Positions 1 to 11,225 of a stretch of DNA of 64,000 nt are shown here, piece by piece; positions within the stretch are counted from its first letter, which is position 1, and every line of letters begins with the position of its first letter. The notes below the pieces were generated by a model. That model worked only from the letters and a program-made list of their open reading frames with translations, was not told where the DNA came from and searched no databases. This stretch comes from Pisaster brevispinus. Lineage: Eukaryota > Echinodermata > Asteroidea > Forcipulatida > Asteriidae. The stretch is taken from NCBI GenBank assembly GCA_023634235.1, contig JAMKCF010000015.1, positions 2,705,698 through 2,769,697 of the forward strand, read 5' to 3'. The position numbers and the translations under genes are program-made.

Positions 1-205
1 TTGTAAATACTTTAGTTAAAATGTTACTTTCCATATTTGAGAATGTTCATCTAATAAACGTGATTTCCTTCATTTATCGAGTTTTTTTTTATAGTCAAAT
101 ATATTATTTGGTCTCTCTTGGCTTTAAGGGACAGACTTCTTCCTGAGAGACTTCATGCTCTCTAAATCCTCTTGGAGGTCAGAATGGGAGACTTTGAAAC
201 GATAC

Positions 206-306
206 GTGGCAGCAGACTTACCAGGTAAATTTCCATTGTTTACGTTGTTCTGAGCACGCGCACATTGCCGAAAACGTGGATTTTTACCTGGTAAGTCTGC
301 TGCCAC
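206..306. mobile_element. Foldback element with perfect 24-bp inverted repeats (family I)
   Basis: 206-229 is the exact reverse complement of 283-306 (GTGGCAGCAGACTTACCAGG core), separated by 53 bp. The outer 20 bases CGCTAGGTGGCAGCAGACTT (complement of 293-312) recur exactly at 52135-52154. This shows a dispersed family and not a lone hairpin. No coding capacity, so a MITE-like element is likely. Confidence 0.65.
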
Positions 307-340
307 CTAGCGTCCTAAAAGTTCCCTATTGACACGAATT

Positions 341-735
341 CCGGGTCAGGCTGACCCGGAAATAGACTGGTCCCCTGTCTTTATCCGCAAGGATAAAGAC
401 AGGTACTGGTCTTAAGGCCCAATGATTTCATTGGATACATCACGTAGCGTTGTTTTGTTCTGCGAGTGTCCGTGTGAAATGAATGCTAGGTCAAAGGTAC
501 GTTTGCCAACATCCGGTCTGGCTGGTATCTGGCGTTATTCACGAGCCTCGAAGTGTGACGTCAGTTGTTTGGGCTAACCCGGAAAGTGTTGACATGATTT
601 TAACTCGGATACTGCGTTAATTCGAACCGTTTCTAGGTCATTTAGACACAGATTCCGGGGCATTCTGACCCGCAAATGGGTCAGGCCCCACGGGACCCCC
701 CCCCCCCGGACCTGAGTCAATTTTGACCGGTAAAA
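341..735. repeat. Family D repeat region (GGGTCA/TGACCC palindromes), copy 1
   Basis: It contains a perfect 19-nt palindrome CCGGGTCAGGCTGACCCGG (341-359) and a degenerate second block at 650-735 (CATTCTGACCCGCAAATGGG, then ACCTGAGTCAATTTTGACCG). A poly-C run lies at about 692-704. Phrases such as ATTCCGGG and ACACAGATTCCG are shared with the copies at 5650 and 10740. The exact limits of the element are unclear and two copies may be nested. Confidence 0.5.
374..403. repeat. Perfect hairpin, 13-bp stem and GCAA loop
   Basis: CCTGTCTTTATCC and GGATAAAGACAGG flank a four-base GCAA loop (a GNRA tetraloop if transcribed). It lies within the GGGTCA-repeat region and may be part of a foldback element. 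Confidence 0.6.
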
Positions 736-2474
736 TGCTTAGAGTGTGCCGTGATTTCGATTCGAAACCAACCTGAAGAATACTCTAAATAATTGCTCAA
801 ATCTCTTGGCAATAATACATTTACTGCATTCCCAATCGGCAACTTTTATTTTTCGCTCACCAAGCTTTAAGATCATTTTAAATAGTGATACTAATAGCAA
901 AAATAATAATAACAAAAATGACTAAGAAACTATGCTCCAGATGCAAACAAATCAAAAATGGACTTGCTGCAATTTTAAGTGGCATCCTGCTTATAAAAAC
1001 AGTGAACTTAAAAATTAATGAAATCTAGAAATTTCCGGTTGCAAATTGCATTTTTAATTTTTTTGCTCTTATATCTAAGCTTGACGATTTTTTTCCCCTT
1101 CCTGAAACCCTGGTTGTGTGAGAATTAACGCGGCAGTCTTTCTTTGTGTGACCTAGTTCCCCCCGAGACATTAACTCATGCCTTCTTTTCATATTAAATG
1201 ACGATTGTGTTCCGCGTGCCCCCTTTTCTATAGTCTAATCTGATAATCCAGTGAGCCAGGTTTTTTTTATTGGAGTAGTAATGGCAGCAGTAGTAAAACT
1301 TTAACACGGTATACATACAGGCGGCGTCTGCGGGAACCATTCTTCACACTACTTCACATTTTGATAAGGTGTATATATATTTATTGCATAAGCATTGTAT
1401 ATCATAGGGAAAACTCCAGAAGCGAATTGAAACATCGTTTATTTATGGATAGTAGTAACACAAAGGTCATTGTTTTCACATATAATTATTAGTGTACAGT
1501 TCACAATAACTTTGAAGATAGTGGAAGCCTACATATATATTTTTTTTGTTCTTGGCGACCGTGTAGGTGGTATCTCTTGAAGACACTTAGCCAATACAGA
1601 TTGGTCGAAACGTCGGGGGGTCAATGCAATTGGTTCATCTCAAAGCCTCTAATACTAGAATTGATTTCTCCTGTACACGTTGTCGTTCTGAATTTGCATT
1701 CTGCATGTTGTAACTGTTTATTTGAGTTAGCTTCTGGCTTTAAACGAATACACTAAGACCCATGGAATATCCGTTTTGGAGAAAATACGTCACTGTAGGT
1801 AAATCCCGAGAGACATAGATAGCTGTGCACCTTTCGAAACCCAACCAGATGCCAATCAAACTAAATTAAAACACAGCTACAATTGTCACTTTGCTGCAAG
1901 AAGTAAATTTTTCAAAATACCTTCACACGATCGTTCACTCGCGTCATTCAGTTTACATCGTCTCACACACGTCTATTTTCATCGTGTTGAGCCCTAAAGT
2001 TGCGTGGCCCGATGTTTTGACAGACAATGTCGTTTCAAAGAAAAAAACCCCATAACTTTCGCCTATATTGCCACGGACAATATCCAGATTACATGTAGCA
2101 TGCAAGCATGTTTGATAGAGGTGAGATAACAGGATACAGACCAATATTAAATTTCCATTTTCTACGCAACGACTACATCATAGGCGGATGTTTACGTGCA
2201 ATGCCTTACAATTTTCTCGATTTTTTTAATAGGGCTGTTTAAATTTAAATATGAATTTTTGGATCAGATCGGACAAAAGTCGGACCTAGAATTTGTAATG
2301 CAAGTGACTATTTATTGTTGTATTACTATTTTTGTATATCAAATGCGGTATCGTGTCTTGGGTGGGACATGCTGTGATCCCACGATGAGAGATTTTTGGT
2401 CTCAGAATGATGACCGTTAGAGATCTTTGTCATCCTGCTGAAATCTTTGTCAGCTTCCATGAATACCAATAATA

Positions 2475-3117
2475 GCTGCTGAAGAGGATGGGAAGTGATC
2501 GATTCAATTTTGTGACGTACTCGATTTTCCAATAAATAGAGTCCTCATGTGAGTGGGGAAAACAAACCATTTACCTAAATAAACTCACGTTTAAATGGTG
2601 TAAATTACCATTGTATTCAATACCCTTCCTGCGCAAGATTTTTGTCAACATCAAAAACATCTGATGATTCATTCTGGGAAAATGGGTCTCTACATTTTTG
2701 GTACGGGGGATGTTTTGGTTCATTCCTGACTTTCAATAATATTCAGTCAACACGGCCTTGAATTGTACCTTTTGACTGACAAACAAATTCCTCCTTGGAA
2801 TGTAAAGATCTATTAGATGTTGAAATCCAATGACGTCATGTTTACAATTTCGCTCTGAAAAAGTTATGAACCAACGCATCCCCGTACAAAAATGTAGAGA
2901 CCCTTTTTTTTCTTCTTCTCCTCAGAATAATGTCATCGGACGTTTTGGATGTAGACACATTTTGAACTGGAAGGGTATCGAACACAATGGCAGTTTACAC
3001 CATTTTAACGCGAGGTTAGAGACATGTAATACTTCCCCATTTTAATGAGGACTTTTATCTTTCGGAAAATGAGTACATCACAAAATTGAGTTGGTCATTT
3101 CCCTTCCTCCTTAAGGT
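2475..3117. mobile_element. Family A MITE, copy 1, long terminal inverted repeats
   Basis: The left arm (CAATTTTGTGACGTACTCG, then GAGTCCTCATGTGAGTGGGG) pairs with the right arm (CCCCATTTTAATGAGGACTT, then GAGTACATCACAAAATTGAG). Inside, GTGTAAATTACCATTGTATT pairs with the block near 2985. The core has TTTTTGTCAACATC, CTCTACATTTTTGGTACGGG and CCAATGACGTCATGTTTAC. Inverted arms exceed 100 bp and the whole is about 640 bp. No transposase frame, so a non-autonomous element. Confidence 0.7.
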
Positions 3118-5649
3118 TTGGTGCCCGATGTGAAAAAAGTTCCCAATCTTGAAGAGACTGGTTTTTTTGTTGTTATTTCCCCTGAAGATTTGTAGAATAA
3201 ATCCGTCAGTTATGATCTCAAATCTCAAGTGAAACAGCTCAAGTATCGTATTTAACAAACATTTCTCACTGAATCGTTTTGTCTAGAATTCAAATTCGCA
3301 ATGTTTAGAAATATTCTCTGGGGGTGTTTATGTTTTTTACAACAGTGCGGAAATGTCCATTGATATCGCTTCAATAATTGATGAGCCCACAGCGTGGTTG
3401 AAAACTGTTTTACTGGGGTACTCTATTGGTTTCTGTTCACTGATGTTGAAGCATCAATAATCGAGTCTGTAATGGGATTATGAATGAGCAAAGCATGAAT
3501 GAGCAAGGCATGTACTCTGTTAAACTGAATAATGCATATGGATGAAGTATAAGGAATAGTGCCGTATAATAGTCATTCGACATGCAACACTTTCCTGTCA
3601 GGCTCTGTCTGACGCAGCAGCTACGACTACGGCTGTGGCTGGCTCGCCGCGTCACCATACGTTAAAGTATGGAAAGTCCTTAGCAACACCCTTAGCAACA
3701 GTCGTAGCCTTGACGTAGTCGCCAATTCGGATACAGCCTTAGTATGGACTGATTGCATTAACCACAACGACGCCATCTTGTTTTCTCGCCACACGAGTCA
3801 GTACACCGAAACCGAGGCTGCGAGGAATAATGATTAGGCCCTGCTATGCACACACCGTGTGTCAGTATTAATGAATGCTGAAGATCGTATTGAATGCAAG
3901 AAGCAGGGCAACGTCACTTGGCTGCAGGGTCTTTAAGGGCTGGATCCAAGCAATGTTGGTATAACTGATGCCTCGGGAAAAAGCTACAGGGTACCATACA
4001 TACCGTCCTCTTCTGTTGGCACCCTGCTATCATAACAATAAAGACTCAATACAGCAAGTGCCACACTATTGGCATTATCTTTCTTTTCTTTTTCATTACA
4101 CTCTTCTCCACGGGGTGTCTCATCATCGTAGCATTCGTGCCGTCTCAATTTCAATGGTCAATAATGACCAATTCACTGTCGCACAGTTTGTGCTCCAATT
4201 ACTGCAATTCTAGGTGCACCAATTAAAGGGACATCAGTGTACTTGGGAAGAGTTTGTTCATTCCTATTCTATCAATAAACATACCGTACAACCAACCTGT
4301 CAAAATGTCATCAATATAATGGTGTTCACATCGGGTTTTTTTTTCAATCGCAGCAATCGAAATAAGAAACAGTGATTTATTTTATTTTGTTTTATTTTAT
4401 TTTATTTTTGTTGGAGAATATTTTTTCTTCATATTTATTATTTATTTATATTTTTTTATTTATATTTTATTTTTCATTTTTTAACAATTATTTAGTTAGT
4501 TAGTTAGTTAGTTAGTAAGTTATGGTTAGTTATCAAAATATTAAGTTATTAAGTTATTTAGAGATGTAATTATTTATTCATTTATTTAGTTTTTTGAGGG
4601 AGGGGTTTTATATGCTGTATCCTCGACTACAATCAACGAGCATAAGATTAAACTTATCATTTTTATTTACCAATCCGCTACCTTCTCTTTAATCTTTCCA
4701 ATTTAAAGATTTCAATCTTGATTTACACTGATCTTCTCTCCCGACACCTCAACTTAATATCGAGCACAGACAGTTATACTTTAAAATGCAAACATTACCT
4801 GGATTAACATTGACAGAGATCGACCAGATATTTTATTGCTTTTTTTTAGACAAAAGAGTCCCCTGCTGCCGCTTTAAAACTTTGTGACCCTATAAGAGGG
4901 CTGGTTGTGTGAGGGGCATATTCAATTGGATCAGCCCAGTTTCAAATGCTTGCCATGTCAGCCCTCATTAAGTGCCCCAATAACATCAGAAGCCTGCTGA
5001 TCACCTCGGCATTAACACACGTAATCAGATTCAAGGAATAGATTACGGCAATTGGATTTCCTCCCACCCCCTCATCGCCACAGAGTCCCGCGGTGTGAAC
5101 GCAGCGCGTGGCTACCCTAGCTGGCTGTGTCGGTGATCAATCAAGTACGTCGGGAATGGGCGCAAGACTGGATGTCACACGCTGTTGCAGTTGTATGTCC
5201 ATTTATTTCAAGGCAAAAACATGTTGAGTTCTTCTCCTACTGAGCGTAAAGCAAAATTTATATATGTACTTATCTAATAGCTGACCTGGTTTAATATCTT
5301 GGCGCTGGGGAGGTTGGTATACTCTTTTACCATCTCACTGTCAACTTTGTTTTTTCCGGAAAATATTGTAAAAAAGACACTGCTATAGCTCGAAAGATCA
5401 TTGCTACATTACAACAAAAACAAACACTTGAAATATTTCCACAATAATTGGGTTGATTGACATTATATAAAAAGTCCCATATTTTACAGTTTAGTTTCTT
5501 AATTCACGCCATTTGTTGTTGAAAGTGAAGACAGAATGGTAAGCACAAAATACATATTAGGCTTATTTCAAGGCGGTTGTATTTTAAGTGTAATATCTTA
5601 TTGGTCCGGTCTAAAGTTTAACTACCGTTGTATTGGAATATACTTAGCT
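3118..5649. other. Intergenic; low-complexity T-rich block and (TTAG)n
   Basis: It holds a T/A-rich stretch at about 4378-4480, a (TTAG)n run at 4493-4518, and the small hairpin CCATACGTTAAAGTATGG near 3654. No supported coding region. Confidence 0.5.
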
Positions 5650-5770
5650 CCCGGGTTGACCTGGATCTCGTGGGGCAATTATGACCCAGATCCCGTGTCA
5701 AAATGCCACAGAAATGGGTCAAACTGACGCAGAACTAAACAGTTTTCGGGTCAGCCTGACCCAGAAACTT
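5650..5770. repeat. Family D repeat, copy 2
   Basis: It shares ordered phrases with the 10740 copy: TGACCCAGATCCCGTGTCAA, ATGCCACAGAAATGGGTCAA, ACTGACGCAGAA, and GGGTCAGCCTGACCC (5748-5762). The last is an inverted pair of GGGTCA half-sites with 3-bp spacing. No coding potential. Confidence 0.6.
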
Positions 5771-5940
5771 ATATAACTTTGATATAACGCCGTAAAATAA
5801 AACATGGTTTCTAGGAATTGGCGAATATGGGCCACCGTAAAATGGCATGTGCACGGAGTAACCGTACACTTTTTTATAACAAGTACATAATAATGTATAT
5901 TATAACGAGCATAAATCCACACAAGTACTCGTGGAGCTAG

Positions 5941-6125
5941 AATAGACCTTTATCATGCTGCCGCCATCTTGGTCATGTTCCCTGTATCCAGTAACAGTAT
6001 TGGATGCTAATATTCACTGTCTGTACAAAAAAGGTACCAGATTATTTTTCCTTCCAGCCTCGGTTTGGTTACATTGAGCTGAATAGGAGAAAATCAAGAT
6101 GGCCGCACCATGATTAAGGTCTATT
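5941..6125. mobile_element. Family G MITE with 31-bp terminal inverted repeats
   Basis: AATAGACCTTTATCATGCTG and then CCGCCATCTTG (5941-5971) is matched by the complement of CAAGATGGCCGCACCATGAT then TAAGGTCTATT (6095-6125) with few mismatches. Total 185 bp. It ends in AATAGACC, as do the family E termini, so the two may share a transposase source. A lone partial end with CCGCCGCCATCTTTA occurs near 17600. Confidence 0.6.
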
Positions 6126-6408
6126 GACAAGCGCAAGACGACAGCAACAAACACCCACAGAAAAAAAAGAGGATACAGTTCTCTTCAAATTTCTTTTATC
6201 TCTATGCCCTTCGTCAACTTCTACTTTTAGAGAGACATTCTTTTGAATAAATAATGTCTGGAAATAAGTATAAGAAAGAGAGCCTCTACTGTGTCACAGT
6301 TAAACAATTCGGCCGGCTCCAGTAACACGATCGTCCCTTTTCAATGCTCAGCATTACACAGCGACGGATACATTAATTCAGCTGCATGTATCAAAGACTA
6401 GTGCGCAC

Positions 6409-6932
6409 TATAGTGGCATCAATGTCAAGTTCAGCTTTGTGATGCACACAATTTTCAATAGCTACAGTCTTTATTTAAAAAATGTAGAAGGCTCTAACAA
6501 CACGTTAAAAAGGTGTAAAATGCCACTGTAGTGTTTGATACCCTTCAAGTGCAATTTTTGTAAAGCAACAAAAACGTTCGACGAAGTCACATTTCAAAAT
6601 AGTGGTCTGTACATTTTGTACGGAGAATGTTTAGTTAATTCCCTGAATTTGGATGACATTAAATCAAAACAAAGGATTTGACGTGCTGACTGGCACACAA
6701 AGTTCATCTTTGTATTGTACACAGACACATTTGTCTTTGACGTTCGATGGCGTCACGTTTCAAATTTCGCTCTGAAAGAGTATCGGGTATAATGAAATGT
6801 AACACCGTTGTAACGTAAAGGTTTCAGACTAACAGACTAAATTTTTTCCGGACTTTCATAAGGACTCTCTCTCTTTTGAAAAATGAGTGCATCGGAAAAC
6901 TGAATTTGACATTGAAGCCCCTCTTTAATACT
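6409..6932. mobile_element. Family A MITE, copy 2
   Basis: Same order of blocks as at 2475: TTTGTGATGCACACAATTTT, AAAAAGGTGTAAAATGCCAC, GATACCCTTCAAGTGCAATT, TGGTCTGTACATTTTGTACG, GGCGTCACGTTTCAAATTTC and GCTCTGAAAGAGTATCG. It closes with the inverted end AAAAATGAGTGCATCGG then GACATTGAAGCCCCTCTTTA. About 520 bp, no coding capacity. Confidence 0.7.
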
Positions 6933-9900
6933 GACTGTATAAAACAATTACAAAGAGTGACATTTACAGCTCAAGCTTTGATCAAATGATTTTGTTGTAC
7001 TCGGCTATTTTCAATCATATTGGATATGCATCGACGCACAGTCTGGTGTCTCTGGGGTTAAGTTAACCAGTGGCTGCAGATTATTCTCGTCCCATAGCTT
7101 TACGGTAGGATACCGATTGCTCTCTCTTGTGAAAACTCAGATTTTAAACCTGATTATGTTTCCTCCTTTACTTCCGCATGACGAGATACGCAAGGCGAGT
7201 CAAGTAAAATAATGGAACCCATGCGTGCGTTGTTACGGTAACGTTTAATTGGTGCCCAGATTTGATGCGTGTGTTGACACGGTTTAAATGGTACTTGGTT
7301 GGCGCCATGTTGAAGTGGCCAATAATGCCAGTGTTGGTACTGTCATCGAAAATTATCATTGATAAGTTAACAACATTCCAGAGCTGTTTGTAAGAAGGGG
7401 GACTCCATGTTAAGTTATCATCTTCAATCATATAACTCAACTCTCAGTGGCATGATTGACTGTCGAAGATAATTATGCTCGTAGGTCTTCGCAAACGTAC
7501 TGTGTTGCGGAACCAATGAGCTACAGTATGTCTCAAGTTATGGGTCACTCTGTCTTGGTTGTTGTAGGGCCTACGGCAATCACCCGTCTTCAAAAATGAC
7601 AACCTGGTAAACCGTAGAATTTTACACATCGTAAATAATTTCCAAGCTCGTGAATCTAAAGATCGCGTTAGCCAAACGTCTTATGTGCCATCCTGTCAAA
7701 CCATAGTCCGTTAAAAAACGATTTCATGCCAGAAAAACAGACACTTTCACACACACACATGCAAAAACACCCATAGACACATATCGATTGAACCTGATCG
7801 GGTCTTTATGAAACATTTCATCGTTGAGGGAACAATTTGTTTTCGGTGAATTTCAGGAGCAATTAGAGTAAATCATGCAAGAAATATTATACAAGGCCAA
7901 TTAGGAATCAGTGACCTTGTTGATGAGGCCCGTTACAATGGAATAAAATTAATGATTAGGTTTGTTGTGTGTAGCGTTGGATTGGGAGGTCCGTCATATT
8001 CTTCTTTCTCGTCTTCTCCCTTTTGAGTGTGCAGCCTTCTACTGAAGATAGCGTGTGCGCGCATGGGTTTTCCTAAGACAACAGAAACAGGGGTCAGTGT
8101 TATTCACTGCTTTTTATGAGGCCCTATTTAACTTTTTATTGCCTCATTTTAAGGGCGGAAGGGAGCATGGAAGTAGAAAAGGAGGGAAAAGCGAATTGTT
8201 AATGTAGCCGTGTGAACACAGAAACAGCTTGCCAGTGTATAGGTTTTAACGCATCGTAAAACGGCTTTTTATATGGATTTGCAATTATTTTTGTTAATGG
8301 ACATTTGTAGTACGGCATGTCTGTCAGAAGACACTCCTGGCGCATAGAAAAGAAACTCTGCTAATGACTGTACTTAAAGCAAAGACTGAACAAGTGTATT
8401 TTCAAGTTAGTTTTGTTTTCAAGTTAGTTTTGAAGCTGGAGAGAGAGTCTACTAGTCTGAGGTTCAGTGGAAGAGCATTCCAAAGAGATGGTCCAGCATG
8501 TAAGCACACAACAAAATGAGACCGGACCGCTTTCATATAAAAAAACTCTATTAATGTCCAGTTTGTGACTAATTAGAGTAAACTAGCTTTATAAAACCTC
8601 CAGTCAAAAGCTGACGCAGATATAGTTGGTGTCTTTATCAATTACCGTCATTGAATGTTATTTCATAAACCAATCTTCAGATGTGTCTATCATGAATCAG
8701 TCTAAACACCTCAATCAACACTACAGCTTTCGATGGCTTTTTAATTTCCGATAACCACTGGTCCCCCAGTTCAGCCAACCTGTGATGCACGGCACCTGGA
8801 CCGTGACATCACAACGACGGTTCATTTGAGTACAATTAGGAAACAGTACAAGTGACTGATTACCGGAGCGGCAGACTACCCGTCTATTGCCATTTTAATT
8901 ACGAGCGTCTAATGTGAACAGGCACTTCAAATAGCAACACATTCTCGGATCCGTCTCTTTGGGGGATGATTAATTAACTTTGCCCAACAGGCACTAGGTC
9001 AATGTTCTCTTTGTTGGCTGTAACTACGGTCATGTTTCCTAACCTTCCCAACTTTGTTTTCCTTCAAATATTGTCTCTGGTTCAAAAAGTGGGTCACAGT
9101 CATGTACAAAAGAGTTACTGATAAATACAGCTGTCGAGGACATACAAACTAAACCAACAAGCAACTGCGTTATTGAAGCTTCATATTTCACTGCATGGGT
9201 AAACACACGACACTGCATTTTGCCATGCAGTTTATTGCTGTGTTGTTAAAGAGATAGAGTACATCATTGCTCCGCTGCAAACCACTACCGTATAAAGTTA
9301 CAGCTCATGATGTCGAGTTGGTACTAATATCAGTCACTACAAGTAACCGCTTAAATGGGTCTCAGTTTTGTGGATGTGGGGACTAAAATGACAAATTTAT
9401 AAATAATAAAAAAAAGTATGAAAGATTAATACCCAATTTGTTACAATGCTAACCTTGAAGGTCGATATTTTCTTGGTTAATTTCCCTCGTATTCCTTCCG
9501 TGGTTAATGCACTTCAACCATTGAATAAGTCAATGGAAGTTGGAATATGCCCCCCCCCCCCCCGTGTCAGTTCAAAATCTAAGTCTCAATTTTATGGGAG
9601 TGGTAACTAAAATGGCCCCCAAAAAGTATGAAATATATTTTTTAAAGTCAGGCTCGCTTTAAAGCTCTAGAGCGTTTAATCAAAGTAAAACAACGCGGAA
9701 CGGCTTTGTGTTTGTTCACAAACACCTTATGTTTAGTTATTATTATTTCTTTTCCAAAAACCGTATTGACTTAACACATGACTTTTCTATCTGTCATATG
9801 CCCCTCTTAGAATTATCAGAGGTAGACAAATCATAGACATATTAAAGCTTATGCCTAGAGTTAATTTTTGTTAGATGTCATTAGATTAAAATTCGAATAA

Positions 9901-10739
9901 TTAATTATTCACGTGGCATGTTACAATGCAACCTTGAACTTATTGTTGAAGTTAATTTCAATCAAGCTCATTCCATGGATAATTAAGTATTCTCCCATGT
10001 CATTCAAAATCTGTAAAACAACTTTCTTAATAAATTTGTGCCGGGAAAATATAGCAGCAAATTTAATGGTAATCGAAATAACTGTCAGTTGAGGTTTCAG
10101 CTTATAACCATATGGTCGATTTTTAATGTAAAACTAACATTTGGTGTGAAACTGACGATGCCATATGCTTCCAACCTGAAATTTTCACAGGTTGAGCTCT
10201 AAGCGAACATTGAACTAATAATGTACTGGATGTTACACTAAACGACATGGCGCACTACGTCACGAGCTTAATTGTGTCTGGTTTTCAATAACTCCACTTC
10301 GCAGCCAATAAATACAAGGATCATGACATAAACAATGCTGGAAAGAGCGAACTGCTGAGTAACAAAATAGGACTAAATGGAATAATTAATCTTTAACTGA
10401 CACACTCGTAATGGTGTTTTTTTTTCGTCGAGCCAGTCGACGTCCAAGGTGGCGCGCTTTTCTTTATACTTAGAATCTACGAGAGAGTGCTCTGTCTCGT
10501 AGGCAGTTTTAAGCAATTCATGTTTAGCTCTTAATCAATAACCACAAAATCACCAAGCGATAACCAAACCTACGCTGGGTTTAACCCTTAACTTTGTCAG
10601 TGACTATCAAACGGGACCAGTTAAAGCTTGTCATTTCACTAAGTCACCCAGCTTTTCAAAAAATTTCCATATAGATGTTTGTTATCACCGAACTAGCAAG
10701 CCGGACCACTTAGAGATAATTTTGACTTTTCCTCAAGTG
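6933..10739. other. Intergenic, no supported gene
   Basis: Unique-looking AT-rich sequence with a poly-C run near 9550-9563 and a CA-rich patch near 7748. Frames at 7168-7440 and 7444-7629 (minus) show no recognisable domain. Confidence 0.5.
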
Positions 10740-10996
10740 TTTTAACTACACTCTAAAAAATTCCGCGTCCGAATTGAGCCAGATCCGGGTTCCGAGGGGC
10801 CTGACCATTTTTTGGGTCAGTATGACCCGGAATCTGTGTTAAAATGACACAGAAATGGGTTTAAGTGACACAGAATCTGACTTAAAATCCCATTTTTAAC
10901 CACCTTTCGAGTCAACTTGACCCGGATGTGGGTCATGCCCTCTGGGACTTGTAATCTGGGTCAATTCTGACTCACGGGAGTTTATGAGAGTGTATC
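10740..10996. mobile_element. Family D element with terminal inverted repeats, copy 3 (most complete)
   Basis: The left end ACTACACTCTAAAAAATTCC and the right end GGGAGTTTATGAGAGTGTAT form imperfect terminal inverted repeats. The interior carries the perfect inverted repeat GGGTCAGTATGACCC (10814-10828), GTGTTAAAATGACACAGAAA, GACTTAAAATCCC, AACTTGACCCGGATGTGGGT and GGGTCAATTCTGACTC. About 255 bp and non-coding. It looks like a MITE. Confidence 0.6.
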
Positions 10997-11077
10997 ATTT
11001 CGACCTCGTTCCCAGGGGTGATCGATCTCGCCGCGCCATTTTTTCCCCAGCTTACCTTGCTCGATCATAACCCCTGG

Positions 11078-11225
11078 AATAGACTGTGCAAGTCTCGCGC
11101 GTATTCGAACATTGGGATCCGTTAAAGCGCGTGAGTTTGTTTCTTTAACGCGTTTAAGCAATGTACGTGGGACCACAGTGGTCCCAAAAATGTTCGAATA
11201 CGCGCGAGACTTGCACGGTCTATTG
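11078..11225. mobile_element. Family E inverted-repeat element
   Basis: 11078-11112 (AATAGACTGTGCAAGTCTCG, then CGCGTATTCGAACAT) is matched almost perfectly by the complement of 11190-11225. The interior includes the palindrome GGGACCACAGTGGTCCC (11169-11185). About 148 bp. Related ends occur at 14289-14320 and 37808-37836, with a weaker one near 38929-38965. Confidence 0.65.

Larger units (their letters stand above)
313..2474. other. Intergenic, no supported gene
   Basis: Apart from the family D pieces at 341-735 I see only AT-rich unique-looking sequence with short homopolymers. Frames such as 1953-2144 (minus) are short and unlike known proteins. Confidence 0.5.

Noticed and set aside
7741..7765. 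CRISPR-like or tandem array near a CA-rich patch
   Set aside because: A short (CA)n stretch in eukaryotic DNA, with no spacers or direct repeats.
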